64,000 bases of DNA, taken from positions 569,459 to 633,458 of the forward strand of contig CAJHZI010000479.1 in assembly GCA_905160935.1 (NCBI GenBank), given 5' to 3'. The translations under genes were made by a program, and so were the position numbers. Origin of the DNA: Enchytraeus crypticus. Its lineage: Eukaryota; Annelida; Clitellata; Enchytraeida; Enchytraeidae. Position 1 is the stretch's first letter, and every line of letters starts with the position of its first letter. The notes beneath the pieces are model-generated. The model was given only the letters and a program-made list of their open reading frames with translations. It was not told the DNA's origin and searched no databases. Of this stretch, positions 10,620-20,200 are shown piece by piece.

Positions 10620-12388
10620 AAGAATTTTAAGTCCTGTTTCTCACCATATGGCAATGTCAGGGACGTCTAATGTTATAAAATAACATTAATATTACTTGAA
10701 AAAATACTTTAAATATAACTTGAAAAAACAGATCTGATTTCAATAGGGCAAATTACATTCAATGTTAATTGCAATTTTAAATGTAATATTAAAAGCAATA
10801 TTAAATTAAATATTAAACGCAATATTCAACATTGTAGATATCTGGTACAGTTAAAGTGAGTTATACCATTAGGATTGCATAGCAGAAAATTCTGGTTATA
10901 TTTTCTCCGAGTTTCCTTGAATTGTTAATACGTATAAAAGCTACACGCAAAATAACATTCAGCTACTTCAAAATATTTATCATATTTTACTCTAATGAAT
11001 TAGAAATAAATGACATGGAAAATCTTAAAGATCAAGTGTTCTGGCAAGGGTTCAGTCAGTGTTTTTAACACTGCGTAAGTGCAACACATCTAGCTTCAAT
11101 TCTTTTAATTGTTTTAATTTTTCTTTTCAATTCTTCAATTCTTCAATTGATTAGTTTAAAATTAGATTAACTTGAAACAGCTCCAGCATTGCTGGTCTGA
11201 AACACAGTGAAAAGAAATAACCACTGTTACCATGACATAGTAAAATAACAGTAATACCACAAGGACAAAAATCTGCAGTGTTACCACGATGATAAAGAAA
11301 TATGCAATGTTACCACGAGGATAAAAAATATTCAGTGTTACCATGAGGATAAAAAATATTCAGTGTTACCATGAGGATAAAAAATATTCAGTGTTACCAT
11401 GAGGATTAAAAAATCTGCAGTGTTACTATGAGGATTAAAAAACTGCAATGTTACCACGCAGATTAAAAATTTGCGGTGTTACCATGATCATTAGCATTCT
11501 TAGCTTTCAGTTCACATGTCCTCAGAGTTGTCTGCAGTGTTTCCACTTTCTCTTCTAAAACCCTCCTCTCCTCCTCCACCTCATCTTCCACTGACATCAG
11601 CCGCTAATCAATCAATCAATCAATCAGGCAGTTAATCAATCGATCACTCTATCAATCTATTAGTTAATCAATCGAGCAATTTAGAGTGACTCAAATAAAA
11701 GTAGAGTAAATGTTTCATAATAGCAGACACGGGATATTTATCAAACAACTCATTGACTGATAGATTTGTTGATAAAACTGCAAAAGATCAAATGGTCAGC
11801 AGCCATCTTTATCCGCCGCTCATTTTTAAATTTTCTATCATTGAGCATTTAAGAGTATGTATAGATTGATAGACTGGCCAAGATAAACCGAACATTAGGC
11901 TGGAGCCAGTGGCGATGTCGGTAAGGTACTCGACCGCGGATCAGTAGGTGCGGGGTTCAAATCCTGGGCTCGCCCGTCACTGACATCGTTTTCGAGTGAG
12001 GAAACTGATGTTAACTTTAGCCTTTAGCTTTTAGTTTTATTTATTGATTGATTGACACCTGCTCCGCAGCTTTTCTCAGCTGTTTCTCTCGCTCGTATTG
12101 ACTCATCAGCTGCTCGTTATCATCCTTACAGAGCTCTAGCTCCGCCTCTCTCATCTCCCCGCTCTTGTAGGCGTGGTCTAACATCTCTAACACGCCCACG
12201 ACGTGCGGCATCATCTCTCTCACGATGTCCTCTCCGTACGCCGGTATCATTCTCTCAAACTCTCGATAGATCCCAGTCGCCACCGCCTGCACCCTCTCAG
12301 ACATTATATACCCCTCCCCCTCGTCCCCACCCCCACCCCCGTCATTTCCATACACCACCTCCCCATCAGACGTCATGGCTGTCGACAT
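58..12388 (-). CDS. MAPK8IP3/SPAG9-like: JIP3/JIP4-family JNK-interacting scaffold protein, N-terminal half (partial gene)
   Basis: Scaffold that in animals links JNK-pathway kinases and vesicles to kinesin-1 and dynein/dynactin. Seen: 18 exons with GT-AG borders and fully consistent phases: 12388-12059, 11603-11483, 10572-10502, 9888-9794, 9623-9571, 9175-9108, 8497-8428, 8108-8050, 7895-7837, 7349-7273, 6634-6599, 5825-5808, 4699-4642, 3392-3336, 2725-2581, 1639-1428, 1045-848, 295-58. They total 1965 nt, 655 codons. Order: RH1 domain, coiled coil, acidic linker, second leucine zipper, then the family block [20 protein letters not shown]. The last exon ends in phase 0 at a donor, so the WD40-like C-terminal half is outside the window. 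Exon 8 and 9 acceptors and the exon 5 donor have alternatives; the choices given keep the frame. Family identity is very secure; whether it is JIP3 or JIP4 cannot be told. Confidence 0.94.
332..468 (+). mobile_element. tRNA-derived SINE, family A
   Basis: Begins GCTGGAGCCAGTGGCGAAGT, with an A-box-like part and a B box GTTCAAATCC, then a 3' domain ending GACGTTAACCTTAGC. Reference copy for family A. It lies in the JIP intron between exons 17 and 18, antisense to the gene. Confidence 0.82.
1428..1639 (-). CDS. JIP exon 16: most conserved family block
   Basis: Begins [12 protein letters not shown] and continues [20 protein letters not shown] then [19 protein letters not shown], the signature block of JIP3/JIP4. 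It ends SSVWN plus two bases at donor CTT|GTGCGT, and joins exon 17 as WNFFSNLFSS, the conserved basic/serine segment. Two partial copies of its first ~70 nt and acceptor lie just upstream (1674-1850). Confidence 0.95.
1674..1850 (-). repeat. Two partial upstream copies of JIP exon 16
   Basis: Starts at 1738 and 1842, each with GATGTAG acceptor and encoding [15 protein letters not shown]-stop-MARVLM and [20 protein letters not shown]. Both copies break off at the same point into (GATT)n. The first carries an in-frame TAG. Confidence 0.88.
2165..2330. repeat. Foldback copy of family E with ~36-bp inverted arms
   Basis: Left arm CATTCCCATTAAACCATTCA (from 2165) continuing TGACTTTGCAAAGATTTA; right arm at 2281-2320 is its near-exact reverse complement. 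The GC-rich core lies between. Confidence 0.6.
2581..4699 (-). CDS. JIP exons 13-15: second leucine zipper
   Basis: Exon 13 (4699-4642) gives [19 protein letters not shown]; exon 14 (3392-3336) gives [19 protein letters not shown]; exon 15 (2725-2581) gives [20 protein letters not shown], followed by a Gly/Arg tail ending SNGDEE. This is the zipper that binds kinesin light chain and ARF6 in vertebrate JIP3/4. Phases 1 to 2, 2 to 2 and 2 to 0 agree. The exon 15 acceptor abuts a (GAT)n microsatellite on the sense strand and has no pyrimidine tract. Confidence 0.92.
2830..3110 (+). repeat. Dispersed repeat family C
   Basis: Copy with the (ATC)n start merged into the long CAT tract at 2730-2845, then CTTCCCTTGAATCTAGTC to CCCGGACACAACACGGGGAA. 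In JIP intron 14, antisense to the gene. Confidence 0.72.
3495..3602 (-). mobile_element. SINE family A
   Basis: Reverse-strand copy with the GACGTTAAGATTAGC tail, GGGTTCAAATCC-type B box and a degraded 5' end. In JIP intron 13. Confidence 0.75.
3865..4010 (+). repeat. Dispersed repeat family E (CGCCGCCCGGCTACTCGAGG core)
   Basis: Core GAATCGCCGCCCGGCTACTC then AGCAGACTGCATTAAATCTT. Also at 2215-2330 and at 40015-40215, where the core is partly doubled. A 35-bp block of the 2215-2330 copy is present inverted at 2165-2200, suggesting a foldback form. Confidence 0.65.
4095..4640. repeat. ~34-bp minisatellite adjoining the JIP exon 13 donor
   Basis: About 15 units of AGTACTATAGTTAGATGGTG then TAGAGTACTTA. 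On the gene's sense strand units read CCAAGTACTCTACACC, close to the exon 13 border CCAA|GTACGTAACACC, so the array appears to have grown from the donor. Confidence 0.75.
5808..6634 (-). CDS. JIP exons 11-12, including an 18-nt microexon
   Basis: Exon 11 (6634-6599, 36 nt) has a clean TTTTGCAG acceptor and a G|GTAAGT donor and gives [11 protein letters not shown]. Exon 12 (5825-5808) is 18 nt between CTGAAAG and G|GTAAGT and gives GSDNFY with phase-1 borders. Both are multiples of three, so each can be skipped without a frameshift. The join EFSSAG then [10 protein letters not shown] matches the family order: a short Ser/Ala/Gly motif before the second leucine zipper. Confidence 0.8.
6118..6355 (+). 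repeat. Dispersed repeat family C (begins with ATC microsatellite)
   Basis: After (ATC)n comes CCCTTAAATCTCGGCTTAAT, then GGAGCCTAGGCGCTCACCAA, GAATGCCCTTTCTGACG and a CCCCGACACACCACGGGGAA end. Other copies: 2830-3110 (+), 40870-41130 (-); fragments at 5295-5355 (+), 41222-41285 (+), 45222-45305 (-). No coding capacity; non-autonomous element of unknown class. Confidence 0.75.
7273..9175 (-). CDS. JIP exons 6-10: variable acidic linker
   Basis: Five small exons: 9175-9108 ([17 protein letters not shown]), 8497-8428 ([17 protein letters not shown]), 8108-8050 ([20 protein letters not shown]), 7895-7837 ([19 protein letters not shown]) and 7349-7273 ([20 protein letters not shown]). They are chained by open frames and matching phases rather than by strong conservation; this linker diverges in the family. 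Exon 8 could start at 8115 and exon 9 at 7903 using upstream AGs, but those choices break the phase. Confidence 0.72.
7365..7645. repeat. 15-bp array (CAGGCAGCATAGCTA) in JIP intron 9
   Basis: About 18 units with small variations. On the gene's sense strand it reads TAGCTATGCTGCCTG. Not coding. Confidence 0.88.
8505..9070. repeat. ATAACACATTAT-type AT-rich array in JIP intron 6
   Basis: Nested units of 10-20 bp and a higher-order ~110-bp period (AACACACATATTATAACATA). Ends at the exon 7 acceptor tract. Confidence 0.85.
9263..9388 (-). mobile_element. SINE family A
   Basis: Reverse-strand copy, nearly complete, from GGCTGGCGCCAGTGGCGATG to the GATGTTAACATTAGC tail; a small deletion lies in the middle. 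In JIP intron 5, same strand as the gene. Confidence 0.8.
9494..9623 (-). CDS. JIP exon 5, with two possible donors and a partial upstream copy
   Basis: The acceptor TGTAG|A at 9623 enters in phase 2 and reads [17 protein letters not shown]. Two donors are visible: GCAG|GTTTCT after 9571 (phase 1, fits exon 6) and the better CAG|GTAAAT after 9494 (phase 0, would fit exon 7 directly and skip exon 6). The long form adds a Pro/Ser/His-rich segment ending [10 protein letters not shown] recognise no domain here; this is the variable linker of JIP proteins. A partial copy lies upstream at 9674-9725. Confidence 0.7.
9674..9725 (-). repeat. Partial upstream copy of JIP exon 5
   Basis: Acceptor TTTGTAG|A then [17 protein letters not shown], versus [17 protein letters not shown] in the functional exon exactly 102 bp downstream. 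It has no donor of matching phase for exon 6, but is in frame with exon 5 by read-through. Confidence 0.85.
9794..11603 (-). CDS. JIP exons 2-4: first coiled coil (LZ1)
   Basis: Exon 2 (11603-11483) gives [19 protein letters not shown] and on to ELKAKN; exon 3 (10572-10502) gives [20 protein letters not shown]; exon 4 (9888-9794) gives [13 protein letters not shown]. Together they form the heptad-rich coil after RH1 in JIP proteins. Phases are 0 to 1, 1 to 0 and 0 to 2. Exon 3 ends at a weak donor (GAG|GTTCTT). Exons 2, 3 and 4 all have acceptors directly preceded by GATT-type repeats. Confidence 0.88.
10282..10420 (+). mobile_element. SINE family A
   Basis: GGCTGGAGCCAGTGTGAAGT to GACGTTAACCTTAGCTTTTA. 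B box GTTCAAATCC intact. In JIP intron 3, antisense. Confidence 0.8.
11335..11483 (-). repeat. ~30-bp array adjoining the JIP exon 2 donor
   Basis: Sense units read CCTCATGGTAACACTGAATA then TTTTTTAT, several times; the exon 2 border is ATCATG|GTAACACCGC. Each unit repeats a donor-like CATG|GTAAC. Confidence 0.72.
11897..12035 (+). mobile_element. SINE family A, best-preserved copy
   Basis: GGCTGGAGCCAGTGGCGATG to GATGTTAACTTTAGCC. Intact A-like and B boxes. Lies in JIP intron 1, ~20 bp from exon 1, antisense. Confidence 0.83.
12059..12388 (-). CDS. JIP exon 1: start codon and RH1 domain
   Basis: 110 codons from ATG at 12388. After an acidic, glycine-rich leader (residues 1-28) comes [20 protein letters not shown], then a helical stretch ending [20 protein letters not shown]. 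This is the RILP-homology 1 domain that starts all JIP3/JIP4 proteins, at its normal place and length. The donor AG|GTGTCA at 12059/12058 leaves phase 0. The start is chosen because the leader follows the usual short acidic N-terminus and the ATG is the first in frame. Confidence 0.93.
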
Positions 12389-15333
12389 CTGGGCAGTAAT
12401 TTAGTTTGAGGCCATTTTTATTTTTGTGATTGTTTAGTAACTTTAATGCTTAACTTGAATTAATTTAATATGAGGTCATTTTCATTTTTGCGATTGTTTA
12501 GTAACTTTAGCGCTTAAGTTGAATGGTTTAAACGTAACTGTTTCATATGAAATAGGCTGAACTTCCCAAAAAACAGACACGATAACAATAATTCTTTGCC
12601 TATAGATAAGTCACCTGCAATAGTTTAGTCCAAATAAACATTAAGCTATATAGTCATAACTCTCAGTTGAATGTAAACCAAAACAATAATTACCATATTC
12701 TTAAAACTCGAAGCTGAACTTATTAACATAATTTAACAAATTTAAGCATATTACAGTACAATTCAATCTTTATATAATTGATACGAGTTATAAAAAAAGT
12801 CTACGTAATTAAAATATATACGGCGCATGCAGTAATTGGTTTAGTTTTAATCACAAATTAATTAATTAGACATACATAATCTCCTAACATCATTCATTAA
12901 AATTATAAACATCAATCAGCTGATGCTGCTGACACAAGTCTCGTAATTTTTTTACCATCACACTGGCACAGTTACAAAGCTTTTAACATAACATTACACA
13001 GTCAGGAAGCAGTTATACGCTTAGTTTTAAGATTTTACTCCAAAGCTTCCCTCGTTCTTAATATGTCCTTATATATTTTCATTTTGTTACTACGACGAAG
13101 AGTGGCAATTTAACTGGTACATTATGATGATATTGCTCAAAATATTGAACCTATATAGATTTACTGAAGTCTTCTAACACCAGTTCATGTAGATAGACTG
13201 GGTGTGACAAGTCTACGTATCTTCTCGATCTCCTAAACCAATAGAATTAAGTCAAGTTAATTAAGTTACTTAGATTCAGTATGTAGAATTCTATGTAGAT
13301 TTGTAGAATGTCTTACGCAGTGGTTAAAGGCGTCATGTATTTTCATGAAGTTTTAAATGACAGATCCTGAGGTGTGTTTGTGTTGCACTATCTTGGGTTC
13401 GATTCCTGGTCACGCTTATCTGACAGTAAAACCTCGGATATTTACAGGACTGTTTACACGAATAACGGACTAAGTTACCTAATGGTTCAACCATATGGTA
13501 TTTAAATAAAAGTGATAGATATTTATATTTTTTGTTCATTTCACTTTAATATGCGTACTTATTGTTACGCAAGTACTACAGTTAACGTGTTCGCCTCGGA
13601 TACAGGTGGCTTGGGTTCAAAGCTCAGGTCAGTCAACAAATAATTACTGATATCCCCTTGGGCCCATCGACGGTTAATCTTGTATCGGAGCTTGCTGCCG
13701 ATTGGCGCAATCAATTGCAAAGATGTGATTAACCATGGAAAGGATTAATAATAGTCTGCCAGGAACCTGTAAAGCGGTCTCGAAAACCGGACACCGGCCA
13801 CTATACCTCTAGAAAAATAGATCAGTTCGGTAATTGAAAATATATTTTGTTGCATGTTAACACTGGTTTATTTATGTTGACATCTGATACATATATTTAC
13901 ATGTAAATGTAATGGGTCTACATTATAACGAAGTTATAATGCATGCATATCGTTTCAATGGGTGTCAGAGTTAAACTATAAGTGTTGAGTTATTCTTTAA
14001 TTAATATCCGTATAGTAGATTGTAAAGTAAATAACATTTCTAAAGAAAGCTTGTATTAGAAATTTTATGAGAAACTAGTATATTTCAATAGTAAAGTATT
14101 CTAGGCAGTATTTACGTTTTCTTGTCCACTGTTTACATTTGGTGTCCCCGATGGTCTTTTTATAGCTATTACCGAAAAGAGCTATTATCCAAGGTTGATG
14201 TTGATCAAAAATGCAGGAGCAGCAGCAGCAGCAGCGGGATTACAAAGGCGATTAACTATCGGCACTAAACTTATAAACTTCACATACTTGTAATATTTTA
14301 AGAACTTTTGACGGTTTACATATAAATAAATTAAAATTTAGATTTTGTAAAATGATTATAATGTGGCTGGATGACTTGAGATTAGGCTACCCTTAGGGTT
14401 TGGGTAGTTTGAAGGTTCATTTTCAAATTTGAATCAGAAATGTGTCGAGCTTTAACAGTCTTTCCAATATTTAGCATTTTAAAAGTAAATAATAATAAGC
14501 CTTTCTTTCTATTTATTAATATTTAGTTTTGCAATATTTTGTATAATATTGCATCAGTTTCATGACTATTTTATATGAATATGTGTAATAAGTTAGAGTT
14601 AAATGAAATTCTCGGCCGATGTCGCCATTCTACCATTATGCTAATTTTCTATTATTGATGTGTTTTAGCATCATATTCAGATATAGGCCTATAATTTATG
14701 ATAGTGAAAGTTTGCTTACTGTACACTGCAGTATAATTTTATCCGGATGTTTAAAACTAGGCTGTGAAAAATTGTAAGTCTTTGGTTTTCATAATTGGCA
14801 GTGTTATATTGTTAATCCTTTAACTTAGCACTGAGCAATATTCCTAGGGCTAGTCTAACAGGCCCCGCAAAGCTAATTTCAATCCTGACTTGGTTCATGA
14901 AAAAAATTGAAGAAAATTTGTGAAATAAATTCTACATTTCATTATTTATACTGAGGCATATTTTTGGAAAGCTGTGATGTCATACTTTCAGAAATTATTA
15001 GCAAATTTCTCTATTTATTTGTTGTAGTTAATAGCTCTAATTAGTACCGTACTCTGGAATATATATAACTCAATATTCCATTTCTATAACGAACACAATA
15101 GCTATTAACTAGTGTTTATTAATTGACAGTACTGTACTTAATTAATACTAGTATTAATTAACTAATAAGATTAGTTAATTAACTAGACAAGGAGTAACTG
15201 ATGAGCTGTAGAAGACATTTGTATAAATTAGCGACAGATTAACGGTAGATTAGCGACAGATTAGCGGTAGGTTAGCGACAGATTAGCGGTAGATTAGTGG
15301 TAGATTAGCGACAGATTAGCGACAGATTGCCAG
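12389..15333. other. Intergenic region between divergent JIP and TTYH genes
   Basis: AT-rich. Holds SINE family B (13310-13560), a dispersed repeat at 13,570-13,810 whose relatives lie at 35,420-35,650, a short GCA run at 14,213, and a ~21-bp repeat at 15,225-15,330 before the TTYH start. I see no further ORF of substance; the promoters of both genes should be here but no clear TATA box stands out. Confidence 0.7.
13310..13560 (+). mobile_element. SINE family B, diverged, in the JIP-TTYH intergenic gap
   Basis: TACGCAGTGGTTAAAGGCGT head, GGGTTCGATTCCTGG B box, CTGACAGTAAAACCTCGG body. More diverged than the other copies. Confidence 0.72.
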
Positions 15334-15474
15334 ATGGGGACTGAGAGCTCACAGGAGATGGAGAGTTATCAGGTGCCGGTATTGGCCGCTCTGTTCAACG
15401 CTCTACCTCACATTAACTTCACGTTCAGCGGGATCAGCTCCACGTTCAGACCAGGAGATCAGTCGTACAGAGAG
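15334..15474 (+). CDS. TTYH exon 1: N-terminus
   Basis: 47 codons from ATG at 15334 to AGAG|GTAAGT, phase 0. It reads YQVPVLAALFNALPHINFTF then SGISSTFRPGDQSYRE, the conserved tweety N-terminal segment before helix 1. The ATG is preceded by a ~21-bp tandem repeat (15225-15330). Confidence 0.93.
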
Positions 15475-17114
15475 GTAAGTGTGCCGACGTGTGTGTGTGC
15501 TGCTGTGTGTGTGTGCCGATGTGTGTCTGTGTATGTGTGTAATGTTGCTATATGTTCTAAACATAATGCTATAAATGTAACAATGCTACATGTACTATAT
15601 GTGCTAAACATTATGCTATAAATGTAATAATGCTATAATTAGGCTATATGTGCTAAACATAATGCTGTAATAATGATATGTGCTAAACATAATGCTATAA
15701 ATGTAATAATGCTATATGTGCTAAACATAATGCTATAAATGTAATAATGCTATATGTGCTAAACATAATGCTATAAATGTAACAATGCTATATGTGCTAT
15801 ATGTGCTAAACATAATGCTATAAAAGTAATAATGCTATAATTAGGCTATATGTGCTAAACATAATGCTTTAAATGTAATAATGCTATATGTGTTAAACAT
15901 AATGCTATAAATGTAATAATGCTATAATTATGCTAAATTTGCTAAACATAATGCTATAAATGTAATAATGCTATAACTATGCTATATGTGCTAAACATGC
16001 CTTCATTTAATCACTAGCTCATTACTGGTTGATTGATTGATTGAATAGTTGATTGATTAATTGATTGATAGATTGATATATTTATCGATCAACTGATATA
16101 TCAATTGATTGATTGATTTATTGATTGATTGACTGATTGATTGATTGATTGATTGATTAATCGATCAACTGATGTATCAATTGACTGATTGGTTGATTGA
16201 TTTATTGATTGACTGACCGATTGATTGATTGATTTATTGATTGACTGACTGATTGATTGATTGAATGATTGACTGACTGATTGACTGACTGATTGATTGC
16301 TAGTGCTTGCTGCTGTGGGCTGCTGGGCCAGTGCTGTGGATGCTGCTGCTGCTGCTGCTACAGCTGTTGTACTTCAGCTACCGCTGCTGCAGACAGGACA
16401 TCGTTAGCTCCTCCCCCCGCTCCAGCTGTCTCAACTGGACTGCTGCTGTGTTTGCTGTTATCACATGGTCTCTCTCCATCACTCTCTCTTTCTCTGTATC
16501 TCTTAGTCTTACACGGTCTCTTTCTCCCTCTCTCTCTCTCAGTCTGTCCTGTCTCTCAGCCTCAGTCTCTTTCTCTTTCTCCAACTCTCTCTGTCTTTCA
16601 GTCTTTCTCTCTCTCTCTCTCTCTCCCTCTCTCTCTCTAGCTCTCTCATTCTCTCTATATATGTATTGATCACACATTGAATGGTTTTAGTAATGAGTAC
16701 TGTAATACCAATGAGTACTGTAATACCAATGAGTACTGTAATGACACTACAATGAGTACTGTAATAACACTACCATGAGTACTGTAATAACACTACCATG
16801 AGTACTGTAATGACACTACAATGAGTACTGTAATAACACTACCATGAGTACTGTAATAGCACCGTTTCCATCATGGGCTAGCTGATCGTACTATATGTAA
16901 TTACTTATATATTTATCTAAATATTTCTTACTTTAATCAAAAAAGTGAGCAATCTCTAGAGTGAATGTCATAAATGCTGTTATATATTCTATTTATCCTG
17001 ACGCTTGTTACTACACCCTGGACCTTCCATCCCTTGGTCTCAGTTCTGTGCATTTCTGCGAGATACTGATGGCTCAGAAATGTGTGTATATATATATATA
17101 TACTCACTTCCTGA

Positions 17115-17203
<89 letters not shown>

Positions 17204-20200
17204 TCAGGAAGTGAGTATATATATATATATATATATATACTCACTTCGTTAGGTAGACGTTCATTTTCTTTCTCCGCTCCTACTGTTTGGACCTCTCTGC
17301 CTCCTGATCTTCGCTCATGTTCTACTACTTCCACTTTCCGTTGTAAGTTGAAAACACATCTCTTCCCACCAGAGACTTTATTTCATCTTACCTGACTGTT
17401 TTTTTTATCCCTGGACCAGCACTGTTTAGGATCTTTTATTTCTCTTAAGCACATGTTTTTTCAGATCTTTGGGGTTGAATCGATTTGTAGTGACATGTGA
17501 TGGTGGGACGTCCCTGACATCATCCTTGTATGAGGAAACGGACGTTAAACCTTTATTATTTATTATTATTAAGTTTACTGATACTCATAAATATAGATAC
17601 TGATAGCTTATAAATGGTATTTGTGTAACTGTATCCTGTTACTTGTAACCTACGTATTGTTTGCTTGTCTAATTGTCTATGTAAGTTTCTCTTACTCGTT
17701 TGGGCCGAAACGAGCAAATAAATGGTGCTTAGTAAAACATTGCACCTACTTGCACATCTTTGTATGTATAGGTGATGATATATAGCCGTTAAAGCCGATG
17801 TTAGCATCAGTTTCATTTCTTGAAAGCCATATCAGTGACGGGTGAGCCCAGGATTTGAACCCTGCACAAACTGATACACGATCGAATATCTTACCGACAT
17901 TGCCACCGGCTCCAGTCGTATGTATGTGGCATTTTAGCTGTGTATCTGTGTGTAAGCCTGTGTATGTGTGCTTGTATGTGTGCATGTATATGTGCTTGTA
18001 TATGTGCTTGTAGTGGCCTGACAGTGGGAGGATTTTTTGGCAGCGACGATGTACACAAGGGCAGCAATCAGTTTTTACAAGCGAGAAGTGACTTTATGAG
18101 AACAGTGAACAAGACTAAGCAGCAGGTACAGCCCTTCGTCGTGCGCTCCCACTTCACTCGTAGTATTTTATTTGCATTTTGATATTTCATGTTCTAGCTA
18201 GACTTCAGCTTATAAAAGAATTGTCATTAGTTATTCCATCTCAGTTGTCTCAGTTGTCTGTATGGATCCTAATCGTCACATCATCTGTTCATCAATCTTC
18301 TCATCTCATCATCACATCCCTGACATCATCCTTGTATGAGGAACGAATGATAAACCTTTATTATTATTATTATTATTATTATCATATCTCATCATCTCCT
18401 CTCATCATCTTGTCCTCTCCATATCAGCTTCTCATCCTGTCCTGAAATAATTGATTGATTGATTGCACTTACACACACGCACACACGCATACACACATGC
18501 ACACACACACACATGCAGGTGGCACATATTGAGAAGGAAATCATTCGCTTCATGACGGATGAACTAACTGAACTGCGACGTGAATGGAACTCTGAAAGGC
18601 GATTGCCTGAGACGAGGAGGGCGGAGCTACAGATACACAACGACCGGGGCCTACAGGCCCTGCGTGACCTTTCGTCTGACCTTCACGCTATAAATAGCAA
18701 CGTAACTATGAGGGAATTCAGTGCAGTGGATCTTTATATAGAGGAGTACTCTGACTATAGGTATCACTGCTTGTCTCTCTCTCTACCTCTCTCTACTTCT
18801 CTCTATCTACGTCTATTTGTCTCAGACTCTGCCTCTCTCCTCTTCTCTATTTCACTATAATCTCTCTCTATCTCTCTGTAAACAAATCATTCGCTTCATT
18901 AAACTCTCTATCTCTCTGTAAACAAATCATTCGCTTCATTAAACTCTCTATCTCTCTGTAAACAAATCATTCGCTTCATTAAACTCTCTATCTCTCTGTA
19001 AACAAATCATTCGCTTCATTAAACTCTCTATCTCTCTGTAACCAAATCATTCGCTTCATTAAACTCTCTATCTCTCTGTAAACAAATCATTCGCTTCATT
19101 AAACTCTCTATCTCTCTGTAAACAAATCATTCGCTTCATTAAACTCTCTATCTCTCTGTAAACAAATCATTCGCTTCATTAAACTCTCTATCTCTCTGTA
19201 AACAAATTTTTCATTTAAAACAATTTTAGGAATTAATTTTAGGCTTTAGCCTAACTTTCATTCTGAGAGTGTCCCTAATAACTTCACCTGTGATTTTTCT
19301 CTACATATATCTCTCCGACGCCACTCAGTATGCCGCCTAAGTGCACAGTTGGTGAAGAACTTTCGGAGGCTCTGAAGAATGGAGAATTATCCGAGAAATT
19401 GGGCAAAATTATTGGGCCCATAGTAGCTCAATCAATTCAGGCGACGTTCTCTGATATATTAAATACTTTGATCCAAGAAGACAAGAAACTAACTGATTAT
19501 TAGCAACATTAGAAGTTTGAATGCAAATTATTTTCATTTATTAAATATGCTTAATCTATATGATAATCAATTTAATGTTATTTTGCTTTCGAAAATTTTG
19601 ACATCTAATCTGGATTTTTTTTTACCATGTTTTTCAAAATTATACATTTCCACCATTTCCACCATTTCCAAAGAGCTGGTGGAGTTGGTCTGTTTTTACA
19701 TAAATCTTTAGTTTTTGATATAGTAGCTTCATCTAACGACAACAGACTTGTTGATGATATCGCTGAATATGTTAGTTGTATTTTTTTAAATTTGTATTTT
19801 TCTCTTTTACAGACATCTGAGCAAATCTATGCCTCAATTTATTGATACATTTTTTAATATTCTCTCTGTGCATAAGCCCACTAAAAAGAGTTTTATTTGT
19901 GGAGATTTAAATATTGATTTAATGAAATTTGGTTTCGTTGGCTGTGTAGATAGATACATTAATGATCTATATTTCATGAACTTTATTCCTTTTCCGTCAT
20001 ACCAACACATTGTTCCAATAATTCTGCTAGTATTATTGATCATATTTTTTGTAACTTTGGTCTGGTATGTGATGTAGGATGTTGTATTAAATCACTAACT
20101 GTAGCCAGTGATATAAGTGATCACTATGTTAATATCATTGCTATCATCTCTAGCAAATATAAAGTGAATTATTTTGATCGACCGATGACACTAATTTTTT

